A program made the translations under genes and the position numbers. 64,000 nt of DNA, from contig NC_083602.1 in NCBI RefSeq assembly GCF_029168945.1, forward strand, positions 91,770,027 through 91,834,026, read 5' to 3'. Under the pieces are notes generated by a model, which saw only the letters and a program-made list of their open reading frames with translations, searched no databases and was not told the DNA's origin. Source of the stretch: Cannabis sativa. Taxonomy: Eukaryota; Streptophyta; Magnoliopsida; Rosales; Cannabaceae. Shown piece by piece: positions 39,241 to 50,428 of this stretch (the stretch's first letter is position 1; each line of letters starts with the position of its first letter).

Positions 39241-41059
39241 AAGGAAAAAATAATTCTCTTACAAAACAAGGAATAGTTCTCAATTTCTCATGTAAGATCT
39301 ATGTCTTTGAAAGATTTGATCACTAAATTTGCTTTATACTAAAGGGTTATGGGTTTAAACCTAACTCCAAGCCGCCTAGACTTAGGTTAAGGCGGGAGAG
39401 TTATGTCCGTGCTTAGGGTCCATCCAAATTTAGGGCAAATTTTTTTTATACATATATGAATGTGTAAGAAGAAAAGTGATAGTTTTGTAAACATTGTGAA
39501 ATAGGCACATAATGCCTAAAGCTGCCCTATTACCCAAAGTTATTTCTTAGGCCCACAAAATGTCAGAGTCGACCTGCCCAAAACAAAACAAAAAATCTTG
39601 TATATTTGCAAATATATACGTACATGTATATGGAGGTATATATACTCCATGATGATAAGGTAATATTAATATTTTCGAGTACTCGCAATAACTTTTTTGA
39701 GATAGGAAAACTTTAAAAAAATTAAAAAACCTACTAAAAATACGTTTTTTAAACTCATTTTTCATTTTAAAGTTTCTTTAAAATTTATTATGTATGCTCT
39801 ACATTTATAGAATACTATTCATTTGCTTGAAATATATTTTATTAATTATTTTAAATTTTAATAATTATTTTTATATGGAATATGTGTATATATTAACATT
39901 ATATATTTGAAAAGAATAAAATATAATAAATTTTTTAAAAGAATAAAATTTTGATAGGGTATTTAAATAAACTAATAAATGATATAATATAAAAATATGT
40001 TGGAAAATAGAAAAAATAGATTTTTAGTAATGTATTTTAAGTAATAGTGTAAAAAGTTGTTAGAGTACTTCTTTTCTCGATAAGTACTCCTTGTGAGTTT
40101 TGTTGGGTTATGAATTATACAATAGTTTGGAAATTATTATTACTATAATATATAATGAATTTTTTAAAAAGAAAACTTCAACATCTTCTTTTTGTGTCAT
40201 TTCTTATCAATGTAAGCAAAGCCCCAACCCCACCACCACCCTAAAACCCTTTTTCTCACTTTCTTTTCTAAAATATATATAGTTTAGAAATATTGCATGG
40301 AAAATGAGAAAAGCAATTATCTTTAGTAGTGGTGGGATACAAAAACATGGCCTATATGTCTCTATGTATGTGGTTGTGGTCTAATTTTAAGTAAGGGGAA
40401 TGTAAGAACAAAAATAACAAAAGGAATCCTTTACTTTCTTTGTTTTTGTATTCTTCTTCTTTCTTTTCTTTTGATATAATAGAATGTTACCCTTTTCTTT
40501 ACTTTCTTTCTAGATTTTAATAATGCAATTTAATTAATTAATTAATAGATATTATTTTCTTTCACCAACTTAATAATAAGCAAAAAAATTCAGACTTGTT
40601 ATGAATAAGTTTTAGATAGGCTTTCATATCATATTCTCAGACATTGTGATTGCCTTGTTTGACAAATATAGACCCTCCTTTCTCTTTCTTAGTAGGGTCT
40701 CACAAAAAAAATCATATCTATAGTTGTAATCATAGCTTCATTTCTTTTCAAATATGATTTGATTTATGTGTATATACATTTTCATCAAACAATTCTTGGC
40801 TTAATTGAATAATTTCATTTCATTTCATTGTGTTGTTGTTGTTGTTACATGTAGTGTTTTTATATTACTTTTGTTTTTGGTTTATAGCAAATAAATTAAA
40901 ATTTAGTAAATACTATTTCAGATTTTTTATTTTGTAAAAATTATTAATTAGATTTTTTATTTTGTTAAATAATAAATTAGATCATATATTTTCTAAAATA
41001 TAATATAAAATAGTTCTTTGAACTGATTTTTGTTAAATGATAAATTAGATCATGTTTTT

Positions 41060-41689
41060 ATAACATAAATACTTAAGTTTAATTTTCAGTTGCAAATAAA
41101 TACTTACGTTTAATTTTAGTGGTAATAATACTTAAGTTATAATTCTAAAACTTCTGTAAGTACCTGTTTGTGAAGTGTCATGTAAATTGGAGGAAATTAC
41201 ACTCTATACCCTTTTTATATTGTCCTCTTTTATTTTTATCCTCTTTTTTAAAGTCTATTATTTTTTTTTAAAACATTGTACCAATTTTGCCCCTATCACT
41301 TTAAGATACTCTCCATGTGACTCTCTTATGTCAGAGTATTTTGGGTACAATACATATAAAAAGAGGTATGTTTCAATTAAATATAAAATTAGAGGTAAAT
41401 TTGATTAATTGATTAATAAAAATAGTATTTTTTAACTTACTCCTGTAAATTGCTATGTGACAAATCCAGATTAGTCCAGGTCATTAGATTTTTATTTTTT
41501 ATTTAAAAATTAATTTAAATATACCAATAAAAAAATGACATGTGAATAATGACTTGACATTTAATGCCTATGTACCTACAAAATTTCTAATAATATAACT
41601 TAAGTATTATTAACGTAAAAAAATGAAATTTAAGTATTTATTTACAACTGAAAGTTAAATTTAAATAATTACGTCGCAAATTACTTAAC
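41060..41689. mobile_element. Long-TIR MITE interrupted by another MITE
   Basis: Left arm ACTTAAGTTTAATTTTCAGT...CTTCTGTAAGTACC and right arm GTACCTACAAAATTTC...GTTAAATTTAAATAATTACG are inverted copies of the 691-1033 family. The element at 41190-41444 sits inside. Confidence 0.65.
41190..41444. mobile_element. 255-bp MITE, copy 2, with 8-bp target duplication
   Basis: GTAAATTG flanks both sides (41182-41189 and 41445-41452). Weak ends AGGAAATTA and the inverse of AGGAGTAAG fit a hAT-like element. The sequence is homologous to 2299-2556. Confidence 0.7.
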
Positions 41690-42117
41690 TTAATAATAGT
41701 TCGATCTAGAGGTATCATGAAAAGATTGCGTACATTTTATGTATTTGTGCATGCTAAAGATTATCTTTAAGTTAATTATATTAAAAAAAATGATAGAAAA
41801 TTAAGCTCTTTATACTATTTTATACAATTTTAAAAAATAAAAAATTTAATTTACAAACTACATAATCTAAAATAGTAGTAATCCTGTCAAATAAAATGTT
41901 ATGTGTTATGTTAAGATTTATTTTGGGAGAGAGAGAGACAAATAAATGAATACAAATTCAAATAACAAAAGCTATATAATGGTTGGTGGTGGGTTTAGTG
42001 TTTCTGACAAAAGTTATGGGTTTCAAATTATTCATACTTAGAAAACTATTATTTATTTATATGAGAGGAATAAATTAAATTTGGTCTAAATCAACCTTTT
42101 TCATAACACTTTTTCTT

Positions 42118-42215
42118 TTATATATATATATAATTATTAAATGCAGTAGTAGTAGTAGTACTAGATCTATTTCTTCTCTTGAATCATGGCTACTCTGTTA
42201 TTACCCAGCTGTAAG
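42118..42215 (+). promoter_or_regulatory. Candidate promoter and first leader exon of the 51.1-kb gene
   Basis: A TATA run at 42118-42133 is followed about 50 bp later by AATCATGGCT, a good initiation context at 42186, and a ten-codon frame MATLLLPSCK that ends at a donor AAG/GTAATCC (42215). Splicing to the acceptor at 50345 would give a 15-codon uORF. No transcript evidence is available. Confidence 0.35.
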
Positions 42216-42272
42216 GTAATCCAACATTGCTTCTCTTTCTCTTTTTCTTTTTTTATTTTTTATTATAATGTT

Positions 42273-42387
42273 TTTTTTTTTATTTAAGCGTTTATATATT
42301 ACAATCATATTTTAATTGAGACTCGAACCCAGGACCTCCAAGACACACACACATCCACCTATGACCACTTGAGCTAGCCTCGAGTGA
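42273..42387 (-). mobile_element. tRNA-derived SINE with 20-bp target duplication
   Basis: The minus strand reads an A-box-like TAGCTCAAGTGGT, then about 35 nt later a B-box GGGTTCGAGTCTC, an AT-rich body and a poly-A tail. Flanks TTATTTTTTATTATAATGTT (42253-42272) and TTATTTTTTATTAAAATGTT (42388-42407) differ at one base. This is a complete, short SINE. Confidence 0.82.
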
Positions 42388-42477
42388 TTATTTTTTATTA
42401 AAATGTTCTTTACTTGTTCTTTGATCTCAAACCTACCAAATGGGCAAAGAAAATAAATACACAAACATATATATTAT

Positions 42478-42530
42478 ATATAGGCTTTGCAGCTATAATA
42501 GTAATAATAATAATAATAATAATAATACCC
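42478..42530. repeat. (AAT)n microsatellite
   Basis: About nine AAT units between 42498 and 42526, with flanking near-repeats. Confidence 0.7.
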
Positions 42531-42729
42531 TTAGGCTATTTTTTTCAGTTTTAATTGCTTTGTAGACTCAGTAGGAATAGCAGCTTTTTCTTTTATGGTG
42601 TCTTTATTTTTTTTTTTCTCTTTTATATTTGGTTGTGTTGATTATTTGAGATTTTGTGAGATTTTGCTCATCTTTCCATGATTACATCCAAATGGGTTAT
42701 GTTATATTTTTTGAATTGCTTTATGGAGG

Positions 42730-43049
42730 AGTGCTAATGTTAATTTTTCTACTTAAAAATATATGTTAGAATATTTTTTTTTTTTAATTTTTTTTATGGC
42801 GGTGTTTGTTGTTATAACATTATCCCAGTTATTTTTTTTAAAAAAAAATTTGAATAGTTTTTAATACTAAAATAAGTTTGAAGTTTTTTGAACACACGTG
42901 ACAGACTAAAATATTAAAAACTTTATTTTCAATACTGTAAATTATTCAGAATTTTTTAAAAATTTACAAAAATAATATTGTAACTATAACGAATATTTCA
43001 GCATGTAATTTTAGACGTAAAAATTGACTAAGAAGTTGTAATCAACACT
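42730..43049. mobile_element. Foldback MITE, copy A of a shared family
   Basis: Left AGTGCTAATGTTAATTTTTC and right AAAAATTGACTAAG...ATCAACACT are inverted. Inner arms repeat AATACTGTAAATTATTC and its inverse around ACACACGTGACAGAC. It is homologous to the interrupted copy at about 43685-49930. Confidence 0.55.
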
Positions 43050-43790
43050 TTTCTAACTTTATTTTACTTATTAGTAAGGATGAGTACACTTTATAAAATA
43101 ATCATATTTTTTATCTGTTTCAGCATCTAATTTTTTTTTATTATTCTGTATATTATAGTTTTTTGGTACCAATAATTTACAATCAAAAGAATTGTTTAAT
43201 GTTTTGTTGACTTTTTAAATTTATTTTAAATATTATAAATTATTTAAAAAAATTTAGATATAGAAGCAAAGTATACTGAAAGGATGTTTTGAAATTTTAA
43301 CAAACAAATTTTTTCAATGAGTAGCACTTTTTTTCACAGTACAACAAAATGAGTAAAATTGTTCTTGCCATGGCCAAACCCATGTGTGCTTTTTTTTTCA
43401 TCTTTCAAATTGTGTACCAAAGAAAAAAAAAATGATAGTGACAATCATATATATACATGGTGGAAGATGGTTAAGGGGTTAAATCATATGGTTAATTATG
43501 TATCATCAAGATTGTGATTATAATTATTATTATGATTTTTGATTGGTTGAGAAAATCATAACAATAATAATAATATAGATTGCAAAAGAGTCAAAGAAGA
43601 ATAAGAAAAAAAGGTGTTACTTACCATACCTATACATGTGGGTTTAATGAATAAATTTGTACTAAAGGAATACTAATTACAATCTTTTATTATCACTTTT
43701 TAGTTAATTTTTATGCTCAAAATATTTTTTTCTATTTTTTTTATAATGATATTCTTTATAGTTTTTTTTGAAGGAAAATGGTAAACTTTA

Positions 43791-44036
43791 TTAGAATGAA
43801 CGTTCAACCATTACAATAGATAAAAGATCAGTAGGAGCAGTACTCTCACTGAAAATACGATCTGAATACAAACAAGAGCTACGAGCAAGACAGTGTGCAG
43901 CTTTGTTTACAGAACGTTTAACAAAATTAATAGTGACTAAAGGTAAGGAAGCCAACAATGTACGACAAACAGACACATGTTGACCAAAAGGAGATGGAAT
44001 GAATACCGAACCTCGAACTGCTTGAACAACAACCAA
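43791..44036 (-). pseudogene. LINE RNase H domain, C-terminal part
   Basis: The frame ending TDLLSIVMVERSF contains LVTINFVKRSVNKAAHCLAR. The VxRxxNxxAHxLA pattern is the last helix of the RVT_3 RNase H domain. Upstream acidic residues are in other frames. Confidence 0.75.
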
Positions 44037-44490
44037 AGAATCCGTCTCAACATCGGCTGAGCCCCATTGGTGTCTCTTTATCCAACTCGAGCCTCCTTAA
44101 CCCCCATGACTTCGGCTATGACGGGTCCACGCACCCTCCGAAGAGGGCAAGTGAAGGCTTGATGAGGCAGCCACGTCATGGTCTCGAGCCACGCCCAGTA
44201 GCTCCAAATTTTCGCGTCATTTGCACGAAGATTGCGCCATCAACATTTACCTTAATCTTTCCCATAGCTTAGGTTTCACCAAATGCTCCAAGTCTATGTT
44301 CGAACTTGAAGGAACAAATAAAGACCCCATTCTCCTTTGTTGAGCATTTCTCCATTGATTAAGGACTACTGCCAATAGAATAACCTCCGCTGCGACGGTG
44401 ATTTCTCCCTTCAAACTAGCTCATTTCGGGCATACCAGTGCCCAATCACCATCAATAATTCCTCCTGTGCCATAGTAGAATCTTGAAGTA

Positions 44491-44763
44491 TCATCGACTA
44501 AACCAATCCCAAAATGATGCCAAGAACCACGAGACCATATTTAAACTCGACCTCTGCCAACATGATCTTGCAAAGGGACACAGAACCAATAAGTGGATGA
44601 TCGTCTCAGACGATTGGTGACACATGGGACATAGTTGATCCAGAGGAATGTGCTTGGTATTGAGTTGAACTTTAGTAGCCAAACAACCTGTCAAAGCACG
44701 CCACATAAGTTGGTGAACTTTCGGGGGGACTTGAAGCTTCCAAGCGATCTTCCAGATTTTCAT
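44491..44763 (-). pseudogene. LINE zf-RVT region
   Basis: The frame reads WKLQVPPKVHQLMWRALTGC and then LCPMCHQSSETIIHLLVLCP with CPFARSCW. The CxxC...H...C pattern is the zinc-binding domain between reverse transcriptase and RNase H in plant LINEs. Flanking frames at 44672-44917 and 44959-45231 carry further pieces of the same region. Confidence 0.75.
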
Positions 44764-45402
44764 CTGAAGTCACTAATGTTAGTGACATCGGCTGATGTAG
44801 CAAGCGATAGGCCTCACTTACGGTGTAAACACCATGCGGATCCGAGAGACCAATACCACGTATCAATTGTAGACTCCGAACAATGTTGGTCTTCAAAATT
44901 AACTCCTTATCCGTCATTGAAAATATCGGAGATCAACTTCCAAATCCCGACATCTTTCTCACGGCACCATGAGATTGTTAACCTTCCACTGCTCCATACC
45001 ATTAGCGATAGTAGTGACCCACGGATGAGAAGTATCTTCTAACCACGGATCAAACTGAACACTAATACTTGTGCCAGGGCCAACAACCCGTCGAGCGCCC
45101 TTCTTGATCAGCTCTTGTGTTTCGAAAATGCTTTTCCAAATAAAACTAGGATTCGGACCAAGAGAAGCAGTCAAAAACGAACCATGAGAGTAATATCGAG
45201 CCTTGGGCAGAGCTAACCAAAGAATGCTCATTCGAGACTAATCTCCAAGCTTGTTTCCGAGCATAGCTAAGTTGAAATCCGCATGATGACGAAAACCAAG
45301 CCCACCATGATGTTTATCTTGACACATATGCTTCCAACTAGACCAGTAACCCACGTTTTTGATGGGAGCCCGAACTCCACCAATATTTACTCATCATTCC
45401 TT

Positions 45403-45984
45403 CTAACTTATTACAAGTTTCCACGAACGAGAAGACGAGACATAGCATAAGTAGGGAGAGCTTGGGCGGCAGGTTTTGATCAGCACCTCTTTACCTGCTT
45501 TAGAAAGCAACCGACCTTCCCAACTCAACATTCTTTTCTGCATCTTATCCTTCAAAAAACCAAGTATGGCATTCTTATTACGGCCCATAACACAGGGGAG
45601 GCCGAGATACATACTATTGTCAGGAGCTTCATGCATGCGGAGGAGATTACACATATCTTGTCGAGCAGTGGAGGTAGTGTTTAAACTAAAGAAGATATTT
45701 GATTTTGAATAGTTAACACACTGACCTGAAGCTTGTTCGAAAAGTTGAAGTAAAAGAAGAACGCTATGAGCCTCCCTATCAATGGCTTTACAATAAATGT
45801 AGCAATCATCAGCAAACAACATATGAGAAACAACAGGAGCACCATTACACACCCGACACCCATGAAGAACTCCCCTGGCTTCAAATCTCTTTATAAGAGC
45901 AGAAAGACCCTCGGCGCACAACAGATACAAATAAGGAGAAAGGGGATCACCTTGACGAAGACCACTCGGTGTAATCGGCCCCAT
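45403..45984 (-). pseudogene. LINE reverse transcriptase core
   Basis: Contains LRQGDPLSPYLYLLCAEGLS, the catalytic FADD box (SHMLFADDCYIY) and MYLGLPCVMGRNK. These residues look intact, but the fingers region upstream (about 45985-46560) lies in other frames, so no continuous enzyme is encoded. Confidence 0.85.
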
Positions 45985-46560
45985 CTCACGACCCCCATGA
46001 GTAATTGTGTATGAAGCTTAGAAGAAACACAATGCATAATAAGATCCACCACTCGGACTTGGAAGCCCATTTTAAGCATCATGTGACGAAGAAAAATCCA
46101 CTCGGCCGATCATACGCTTTGCTCATATCAAGCTTGAGCCATATAACCTTCCTTTAAGGCCAATACTTTTAAGCTTAAGATAATGCATTACCTCAAAGAA
46201 ACCATAATATTATCAGTGATAAGACGCCCCGGGATAAAAGCACTTTGGTTTTCGAAATCACGGAGAGGAAGAACACTCTTTGGAAGCAGCAAGCACTTTA
46301 GAACACACCTTATAAAGAACATTGCGAGAGAGCGATAGGGCGCAGGTCTCCAGCTAGTAGTGGCATTTTCTTCTTAGGGATCAACACCCAAGTTAGTATG
46401 ATTAAGACCAATTGGCAAATGACCAACTAAGAAAAAAGAACGAACCTGTTTGATTACATCAGCGCCCACAACAGCCCAAAACTTTTGATAGAACCCGGAG
46501 TGTCATGCGTCGGGACCGGAGACTTATCGGGGTGCATGCGAAAAGTTTGCTTTCACTTCT

Positions 46561-47160
46561 TCATCGAGTCAAAGGTTGCATTAAAAAATCATTACGGCGA
46601 AGAAATAGAGGTGAAATACCATCGAGAACATCATCCATATGACAGGTAGAGCTAGTAAATATGTTTCGAAAGTAAGAACACATAACCTCAGATAAGCCGA
46701 GATCCCGGTCGACCCAAAGTTCCATCGTCATTTTGAAGCTTCTCAATAGCATTTGACCTTGTGAGAGGAGGCGAGTAGCATGAAAGAATTTGCTATTTTT
46801 ATCTCCCTCTTGCAACCATAGTTGCTTCGAGCGTTGGCGCCAAAAAACCTCCTTTTGAGTAAGAACTTCGAAAAGCTCAGTCTCGGCCTCTTTGTACTTA
46901 GTAATGGCATCAGGGTCACGGCCATTCTTCCAACGTCTCACCTCATTTTTCCAGTGTTTAATACGAGAAGCAAAGTTTCCGGAATAGTCTTTTCCCCACT
47001 CCGAGAGAATCTCCCCACACCGCTGAATTTTCTCTTGAATTCCCACCGAAGGATATTCCTCCCAACACTCCTTTACAACTTGAAAACAAAGTGGTTCACG
47101 GAGCCAACAATTTTCAAAACGAAATTTACGGTTGAGAGAAACAAACTTTTTAACAGCCAT
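46561..47160 (-). pseudogene. LINE ORF2 segment between endonuclease and RT
   Basis: A 199-codon frame contains RFENCWLREP, LWLQEGDKNSKFFH and a SYFRNIFTSS stretch, the standard linker between endonuclease and RT. The preceding SSSDHCPILLD of the endonuclease active site connects in the same frame just upstream. Confidence 0.8.
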
Positions 47161-47327
47161 ATCAAGTAAAATAGGACAATGATCTGAAGAAGAGACCTCA
47201 AGATTAATAAGCTTAGCTGAAGGAAAACGATGAAGCCAACTTTAAATCCTTTAGAGCACGATCTAATCGAACCTCGATCAATTTTCGGTACCACGACTCT
47301 TCTCCCAGTACTGATGACCAATAATAT

Positions 47328-47843
47328 CTAAATCAATCGGCCCGCACACCGGATAGTCTCACGAAAACCATCGAAGCCGGTTGGATAAGGATGTCCTCCT
47401 CGTTTGTCTTCCTGAGAGAGAACATTATTCAGATCACCAATCACACACCAAGGAAGAGTATTACCATTAGCTAAAGTCCGAAGTTGTTCCCAAGAGGACC
47501 ACCGAAGACTTCTTTTTGATTCCCCATAGAAACCAGTTAGGCGCCACGGCCCAATATCACTAGAAAGAATTTCCACATCAACAAAGTTTGTAGCAAAATT
47601 CAGCACCTTGACATCCTCCTTATTTCGCCATAATAAAGCCACCCCACCACTTCTACCACAAGCATCCACCGCAAACACCCCATCAAATTTCAATTTCAGT
47701 CGGACTCGTTCCAACACATCTTTACGACATAAAGTTTCACATAAGAAAATAAAATCAGGCTTTTTTTGGGCCACAGTGTCATATAGGAATTGTATCGCCC
47801 GTGGGTTGCCCATCCCACGACAATTCCAACTTAGAGTATTCAT
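47328..47843 (-). pseudogene. LINE ORF2 start: apurinic-type endonuclease
   Basis: Begins MNTLSWNCRGMGNPRAIQFL, with the LCET catalytic glutamate and VIGDLNNVL. The frame closes prematurely at 47328. The remaining IDLDIIGHQYWEKS and SDH motifs lie in shifted frames just downstream, showing small deletions. Its ATG overlaps the ORF1 stop codon in the string ATGA. Confidence 0.85.
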
Positions 47844-49144
47844 AATGCCCGGTGGGCCTGGAGACCAGAGCCCACCTCGAACTCGTTTTTTGAGAGTTCA
47901 TTATCAACCATATCAGCACTATCATCCTCATCCATATCAACACAATCAATCCCAACAACCCCTTCACTTTGTCTCCTTCTCTTTGTCTCTAGAGAGGACC
48001 CACGGCCCCCTTGTCCACCACGTGGCATTAATGGACCAGGAAGAAACAGGGAATGTTGAACTGGCACATGATCTCCAAACACAACAGACTTCCCTCTTTC
48101 GTTGGCACTGAACTTGGAAACACTTTCTTTGGTACCACTAATATGTTGCTTCCCAGTAGTAGCTTTATGTCCATTATTAGGAATATTCCCCTCATCCTGT
48201 AAAACAGGAATATTGTTCCCATTCTTTGACCCTTGAGCTTCTCCAGAATCTAATCGAGGTAAGTTTGAATGATGCGATTGCATCTGTGGCATCTCCTCTG
48301 GCTGCCGCACCGGTGACTGTTCATGGCCAAATTGTTCATCGGCCTCCGTACCCAAGCGCAAGTATTGAGCACCAAGCAAATAATTCTTTCTTCGTGGTGG
48401 CGCTCGCATAAAATTCCCATACGGTTTAACAATCTCCTCCTCAGGCGTATCAAAAAGTTTGTGACAGAAATTTTCTGAGTGTCCAATAATACCACATATA
48501 AAACAAAATGTTGGAACAAACTCATATTTAAAATTAGCATAGAACCACTCACCACCAGTCTTCTTTAATTTCATACGTCTTTTCAAAGGAACATCTATAT
48601 TCACCGTCACCCTTACTCGAAGATATTCACGCCAAAGGCCATTATAATTTTTCGGATCCGATTCGACTAGAGTGCCGATATAATTTGCTGCTGTAGACAC
48701 AATTTTCTCTGTCATAAATCCCGTGGAAAGGCCATGAATCTGAACCCACATATCCAAGTTATTTAGACTGACTGCTTTCGGATCACTACCCCTCGGTACC
48801 CTGCTGAAAATCAAAGGAAGCCTATTGAAAGTCCAAGGACTACCATTGATGACTCTCTTGATATCTATTTCATGGTAAAACTGAAATAAGAATAAATTTG
48901 GACCCAACTCCTTGACAAAAAGACCCTTCCCCGGCTTCCACAGCCCAGCCAATGTGTGCTTCATAGCTTCAAAGTCTAACGATCGAGCATTCAAAAATCT
49001 ACCCACCAGGCACCACCGATCATCCACGAGAGTCATCTCCTCATGATCATCATCAATCTCAATTCCAAAACACTCCTCATCCTCCAACTCTATATTCCCG
49101 TAGCTCTGCTCCATGTCCTCCATGGCATGACTGCTTGACGCCAT
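47840..49144 (-). CDS. LINE ORF1 protein, DUF4283 plus CCHC zinc knuckle
   Basis: An RNA-binding ORF1/gag-like protein that should coat the LINE transcript. The start MASSSHAMEDMEQSYG at 49144 gives 434 aa, and a longer 5' extension to 49303 is hydrophobic and unlikely. The DUF4283 region spans about residues 35-190 (DRWCLVGRFLNARSLDFEAM, SPWTFNRLPLIF, MWVQIHGLS). The zinc knuckle CFICGIIGHSENFC (CX2CX4HX4C) follows at about residue 215. A variable acidic tail ends SGLQAHRAL. The frame is uninterrupted, unlike ORF2. Confidence 0.9.
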   Translation of the reverse strand: MASSSHAMEDMEQSYGNIELEDEECFGIEIDDDHEEMTLVDDRWCLVGRFLNARSLDFEAMKHTLAGLWKPGKGLFVKELGPNLFLFQFYHEIDIKRVINGSPWTFNRLPLIFSRVPRGSDPKAVSLNNLDMWVQIHGLSTGFMTEKIVSTAANYIGTLVESDPKNYNGLWREYLRVRVTVNIDVPLKRRMKLKKTGGEWFYANFKYEFVPTFCFICGIIGHSENFCHKLFDTPEEEIVKPYGNFMRAPPRRKNYLLGAQYLRLGTEADEQFGHEQSPVRQPEEMPQMQSHHSNLPRLDSGEAQGSKNGNNIPVLQDEGNIPNNGHKATTGKQHISGTKESVSKFSANERGKSVVFGDHVPVQHSLFLPGPLMPRGGQGGRGSSLETKRRRQSEGVVGIDCVDMDEDDSADMVDNELSKNEFEVGSGLQAHRAL

Positions 49145-49930
49145 GCTCCACCGGTAAAAATCGTAGCAAGCAGCGAGAAAGAATAAACAGTCGTAATACC
49201 GAAACAGCCACAACACCAAAAGAAAACGTATCAAAAAAACCTCAAAGAGAAACACGCAGTCGCACCAAGCAGAAAAAACGCAGCCAAACAGAACGAGAAA
49301 CAAATACCCAGTCGCACCACACCAGAAACAAAACGCAGCTCAATCCGATCTTGAGAAAAACCAGAAAAAAAACAACCCAGAAACCCCGAGTCTTCAACCC
49401 CAACACGCAGACCCGAACGCTGGAAAAAACTAAAGAAAACTTAACGATGATGATCACCTACCAGTCGACGCCAAGCACCACCCGTGGAGGCGCACTGATC
49501 GGAGATGGAAGCCGTAGTCGCACCAGTCGGAGATGGAAGCCGTAGTCGCACCAGTCGGAGACGGAAGGTTGAGTCGCACGAAAACAGTACAATCGTAACA
49601 AACTTTCAAAAAACTGAAGAGAAAATACTCACTCATGCCAGCTGGCAAGACATCATACGTTATAATCCACTATGATATTCTTTATAGTTAAAATATCATT
49701 CATGTAAATTTTTGAAAAATTTCGAATAATTTATAGTATTGAAAAGCGGAGTATTTGACATTCCAGTCTATCACGCGTGTTTAAAAAGTTTCAAATTTAT
49801 TTTCGGCACTGTAAATTATCTAAATTTTTTTAAAAATTTATAAAGATGATGTGGTAATTATAACAAACACCACCATTAAAAGATATTCCGATATGAAAAA
49901 TTGACTAAAAAATTATAATAAGAGATTAAC

Positions 49931-50345
49931 TGTATATTACTCCTTTTTGTAATAAATGAAATTTAACAGCTTTTGAAAAAGTAAATCTAATAGAATAACA
50001 GAATAGAATAGGTGACACTTGGTTTTTGCCTATACAGACATGAAAGGCCCATTCTTTTTTATTATAAATTAGGTGTTTCTTCAGACAAGGTATAGTATCA
50101 ATTAAGTTAGGCATCAAAAAGGATCATGAAACAAAATTAAAAAAATAAAAGAAAAAAAGAAAAGGGTACCAATGGGATTATTATTATTATTATTATCATC
50201 ATTATATAACTTTGTTTTTACATTTTCTATAGTTTTTTAGTATAAAGCTTTACTCACTCACTCACTCATTCACTCACTACTACTATACATTGTTTTAAAT
50301 AATGCTTTGAGAAATGTGAATGAGTGTCTTGTTTTTTCTTAGCAG
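49931..50345. other. AT-rich spacer before the leader exon
   Basis: No gene is visible. It holds a short ATT run at about 50178-50195 and CACTCACT repeats near 50252-50280. Confidence 0.4.
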
Positions 50346-50428
50346 AATCCTAAATTAACATGATTTATGCTCCTAAATCTCTGGACCAAAAACAATGCCT
50401 ATGATATCAAAGCTTAAGCCTAAACAAG
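50346..50428 (+). other. Probable noncoding leader exon with uORFs
   Basis: Acceptor TTTTTTCTTAGCAG/AATCC and donor AAACAAG/GTTTG enclose 83 nt. It contains two further short uORFs starting at 50360 and 50368 (the second reads MLLNLWTKNNAYDIKA, then stop). The downstream acceptor TTTTGCAG/GTGTATAG at 51030 joins it to the coding exon. Confidence 0.45.

Larger units (their letters stand above)
38531..42117. other. Intergenic DNA with scattered repeats
   Basis: No protein gene is supported. Apart from the LINE tail at 39057-39240 and the MITEs at 41060-41689, I see AT-rich sequence and short pyrimidine runs only. Confidence 0.45.
43762..49671 (-). mobile_element. Near-full-length L1-type LINE
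   Basis: A 5.9-kb non-LTR retrotransposon on the minus strand. ATGATATTCTTTATAG flanks it perfectly at 43746-43761 and 49672-49687, and a short T run at 43762-43769 marks the poly-A end. From 5' to 3' it has a leader (about 49671-49145), ORF1 with DUF4283 and a CCHC knuckle, an overlapping ORF2 endonuclease, reverse transcriptase, a zf-RVT zinc-binding region and RNase H. ORF1 is open throughout. ORF2 is broken by several small frame changes. Confidence 0.93.
43685..49930. mobile_element. Foldback MITE copy B, split by the LINE
   Basis: The left end (about 43685, AATCTTTTATTATC...TTTTTAGTTAATTTTT) and the right end (about 49930, the inverse of AATCTCTTATTAT...TTTTTAGTCAATTTTT) are inverted repeats of one element. 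Its left arm resumes after the LINE with AAATTTTTGAAAAATTTCG. The whole LINE lies inside the arm. Confidence 0.6.

Noticed and set aside
48226..49545. Plus-strand frames across the LINE ORF1 region
   Set aside because: They are opposite-strand shadows of ORF1 and the LINE leader.
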